Of a stretch of DNA of 24,615 bases, positions 22,160 through 24,615 are shown in pieces. Below the pieces are notes generated by a model. That model was given only the letters and a program-made list of their open reading frames with translations, searched no databases and was not told the DNA's origin. The stretch lies in assembly GCA_040510575.1 (NCBI GenBank), contig JBEVIU010000135.1, forward strand, positions 1 through 24,615, written 5' to 3'. Numbering within the stretch: position 1 is the stretch's first letter; every line of letters starts with the position of its first letter. The translations under genes and the position numbers were made by a program. This DNA comes from DASUMF01 sp040510575. Lineage in GTDB: Bacteria > Actinomycetota > Acidimicrobiia > IMCC26256 > DASPTH01.

Positions 22160-23887
22160 TCAGGCGTCGCCGTCGAGGTCGCCGGGGAACTGCGTGGCCA
22201 GGTCCCGGCGCTGATCCTCGGTGAGCGCCCGCCACGGATCCGTGGGCTTCGGGATGAACACCGCGAGCGCGTCGTCGCCGCGTGACGAGAACCAGCGCGC
22301 ATCGAATTGGTCGGCCCGAAAGACGAACGTGCGCAGGACGACGCCGTTCGGGAACGCGTCGTCGTAGAAGGTGTACGGCAACCTGTCGCCCGCCCGCCGG
22401 AGCGCGATCGACGCCACGTCGTCGTAGCGGTTCTCGGCCAACGCAGCGGCGAACACGTCGGGGTCGCGTTCGGCGGCGAGCCGCTCGAGGAACCGGGTGC
22501 GGTCGTCGAACTGCGCGGCGGGATGGCTGTAGTGCGCGTTCCACACGTTGAAGACGAACACCGGGAGATATTCCGGCAACTGCTCCTGGTCCGTGAGCAC
22601 GACGGTGTCGTCGGCCCTCCCACGCGTCGCACGCTCGAAGGTGCTGAGCAGCGCCGTCGGCACGGTTGCCGCACGTTGCTGGTCGACGTAGGGGATGTCG
22701 TCGATTGCCTCGCGGCCGAGTGCGATCGTGAGCGCGACCGTGACCACCACCAGCGCGGCGGTCACACCTCGGGGGCCGACGCGTGGGACGAGCGCAGGGG
22801 CACGCCGTGCGGCGCGCGCGAGCTCGACCGCGCCGATCGCTGCACCGGCGAGCAGCACGACGTCGATCAGCGGCCGGGTCTTCACCGTGAGGAGCGGCTC
22901 GTCGGCCCAGACGCCGACGTAGCCGAGCGCGAACCAGACGTACGCAGCCGCGAGGAGCGTGGCCAGCGCCATCGCCACCTGCGATCGGAACATGAGCAGC
23001 CCCAGCGACAGCAGACCGAAGAGCATGATGAGCCCGACCAGGTCGAAGTCGAGGAAGCGGAGCGGGACGCCCGCCATGGTCGGGTCGTAGTACCGGTTCT
23101 GCATCGATCGCGCCCCGGGCGTGGTCACGATCGAGACCGCGAGCGGGAGCCAGTACACCGCGCTGAGCAGTGCCGCGCCCCCGAGCACCGCGACTGCGAC
23201 GCGCAGTCGACCGAACGGCAGCGCGACGCCATGTCGCCGGTACAGCGGACCGAGCGCCAGCAGCAGCACCAGCTGCACCGCCCCGATGAAGAAGAAGTAG
23301 TAGTAGGTGCACACCAGCGCAGCACCGATCGCGGCACCGCCGATCAACGCGGCTCGGCTCGGCGCGCGACTGCGTGCCGGGTCCGCACCGACCTGGAGCA
23401 CCCAGCCGATCCACCAGGGCACGAACACCGCAACCGCCAGCCACGAGTAGGGCTCGTACCAGTCGTGGAACCCGAGCGTCACCAGCGCGATCGTCAGTGC
23501 CAGCCACCAGTCCTGCACCACGCGCTGCCACAAGCCGAGCCCGAACAGGGGTACGACGAACGCCACCGCGAGCAGCCCGATCTTCAGGGCTTCGTACGGC
23601 TCGGTCGACGTCCATGCCGCCGCGCGCCCCAGCGTCCAGAAGAACAGCGGGGGATAGAAGGCGGGGAGGCCGTGGTACGCGAAGTCGACCAACGACCAGG
23701 TGTGCGCGTACTTGGTGATCGATGCAGCCCGGAACCCCTGGTCGAGCGCGATGCCGAGCGGGGGGAAATCGGTGCCGCGCAGCACCAGCGCGGCGCCGGC
23801 GCTGAGGAACGTCCCGGCGAGCAGCGCCACCAACGTGGCGCGCCCCCTCGCGACGGGGTCGGTCGTGGGGTTGCCCGCGCCCGACAT
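22160..23887 (-). CDS. AftA-like arabinofuranosyltransferase (GT-C membrane enzyme)
   Basis: A 575-residue protein with about ten to eleven membrane helices (residues 17-420) and a C-terminal extracytoplasmic domain (about 425-575). The first outer loop has LRGTDFPPLG (Asp40) and SITKYAHTWSLVDFAYHGLPAFYPPLFFWTLGR (56-88), which resembles the start of AftA, the enzyme that primes galactan with the first arabinofuranose from decaprenyl-phosphoryl-arabinose. The enzyme in M. tuberculosis is somewhat longer. The family call is by motif memory; another GT-C specificity is possible, particularly because it is not known whether this organism makes arabinogalactan. ATG 23887 is supported by TACGAT ending 6 nt upstream. 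It is divergent from secA and convergent with hpf, with stop codons only 19 bp apart. Confidence 0.68.
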   Translation of the reverse strand: MSGAGNPTTDPVARGRATLVALLAGTFLSAGAALVLRGTDFPPLGIALDQGFRAASITKYAHTWSLVDFAYHGLPAFYPPLFFWTLGRAAAWTSTEPYEALKIGLLAVAFVVPLFGLGLWQRVVQDWWLALTIALVTLGFHDWYEPYSWLAVAVFVPWWIGWVLQVGADPARSRAPSRAALIGGAAIGAALVCTYYYFFFIGAVQLVLLLALGPLYRRHGVALPFGRLRVAVAVLGGAALLSAVYWLPLAVSIVTTPGARSMQNRYYDPTMAGVPLRFLDFDLVGLIMLFGLLSLGLLMFRSQVAMALATLLAAAYVWFALGYVGVWADEPLLTVKTRPLIDVVLLAGAAIGAVELARAARRAPALVPRVGPRGVTAALVVVTVALTIALGREAIDDIPYVDQQRAATVPTALLSTFERATRGRADDTVVLTDQEQLPEYLPVFVFNVWNAHYSHPAAQFDDRTRFLERLAAERDPDVFAAALAENRYDDVASIALRRAGDRLPYTFYDDAFPNGVVLRTFVFRADQFDARWFSSRGDDALAVFIPKPTDPWRALTEDQRRDLATQFPGDLDGDA

Positions 23888-23893
23888 GGGGCG

Positions 23894-23899
23894 ATCGTA
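23894..23899 (-). promoter_or_regulatory. -10 box of the AftA-like gene (leaderless)
   Basis: TACGAT on the minus strand ends 6 nt before ATG 23887; no Shine-Dalgarno sequence lies between. The same hexamer serves the divergent secA gene. Confidence 0.58.
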
Positions 23900-23979
23900 C
23901 GAGGACGAGAGCCTCGAAGCTGAGACCTGAAATTGAGAGGGAGCGATGAGACGCGACAGGCGCCCGGACCCCTCGCCAC

Positions 23980-23985
23980 TACGAT
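23980..23985 (+). promoter_or_regulatory. -10 box of secA (leaderless)
   Basis: TACGAT lies 10 nt before ATG 23996. The in-frame ATG at 23984 overlaps this box and is less likely to be used. Confidence 0.58.
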
Positions 23986-23995
23986 GGATCGTTCG

Positions 23996-24615
<620 letters not shown>

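Noticed and set aside
22307..23923. A 538-codon plus-strand frame opposite the AftA-like gene (similar ones at 12114-14132, 6893-8371 and 16188-18212)
   Set aside because: These are antisense or overlapping shadows with charged low-complexity translations and no start signals.

Overview
The window reads as chromosomal DNA of a high-GC actinobacterium. Evidence: strongly GC-biased third codon positions, F420 biosynthesis genes, an Eis-type acetyltransferase, a mycobacterial-type 495-residue SahH, and a backbone gene order (fbiA / membrane glycosyltransferase / manB / sugar isomerase / sahH / comF / hpf / secA) that I recall from the Mycobacterium tuberculosis Rv3240c-Rv3262 region. The absence here of whiB and mtrAB-lpqB, and the split F420 reductase, suggest a deep-branching lineage such as Acidimicrobiia. 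That placement is an inference. I see no tRNA, rRNA, CRISPR array, insertion sequence or prophage.

Layout. 1-1507 (-): F420 module, cofD/fbiA followed by a stand-alone FbiB-C-like nitroreductase that runs off the left edge. 1603-6808 (+): three coupled genes, namely a GT2 glycosyltransferase fused to a polytopic membrane region, an anchored four-module beta-rich extracellular protein (DUF5719-like), and a membrane-anchored thioredoxin-fold protein. 6821-11051 (-): ftsH, then an acyltransferase-3/SGNH polysaccharide O-acylase. 11110-16074 and on to 17372 (+): CPBP protease, a 55-residue zinc-ribbon protein, a YfhO/GT-C-like membrane protein, then manB, a Trm112-like gene and a bifunctional phosphoglucose/phosphomannose isomerase. 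17384-18616 (-): Eis-like acetyltransferase. 18822-20309 (+): ahcY behind a structured leader. 20407-20556 (-): small membrane protein. 20697-22140 (+): comF and a long-form ribosome hibernation factor. 22160-23887 (-): AftA-like arabinofuranosyltransferase. 23996-end (+): secA, truncated by the window edge.

How the genes fit together. The dominant theme is envelope polysaccharide assembly: ManB and the isomerase supply mannose phosphates, three large membrane proteins resemble lipid-linked-sugar glycosyltransferases, and the acyltransferase would decorate the product. FtsH, the CPBP protease, the thioredoxin-like protein and SecA cover membrane protein export and quality control. F420 synthesis, SAH recycling, ribosome hibernation and ComF are housekeeping.

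Non-coding features of most interest. (i) A TANNNT -10 box lies 3-10 nt before the chosen start codon of at least eight genes, usually without a Shine-Dalgarno sequence, so leaderless transcription appears to be the rule and helps fix start codons. (ii) The ahcY leader can fold into an H-type pseudoknot that competes with flanking helices, a candidate uncharacterised riboswitch. (iii) A palindrome between convergent genes contains both stop codons.
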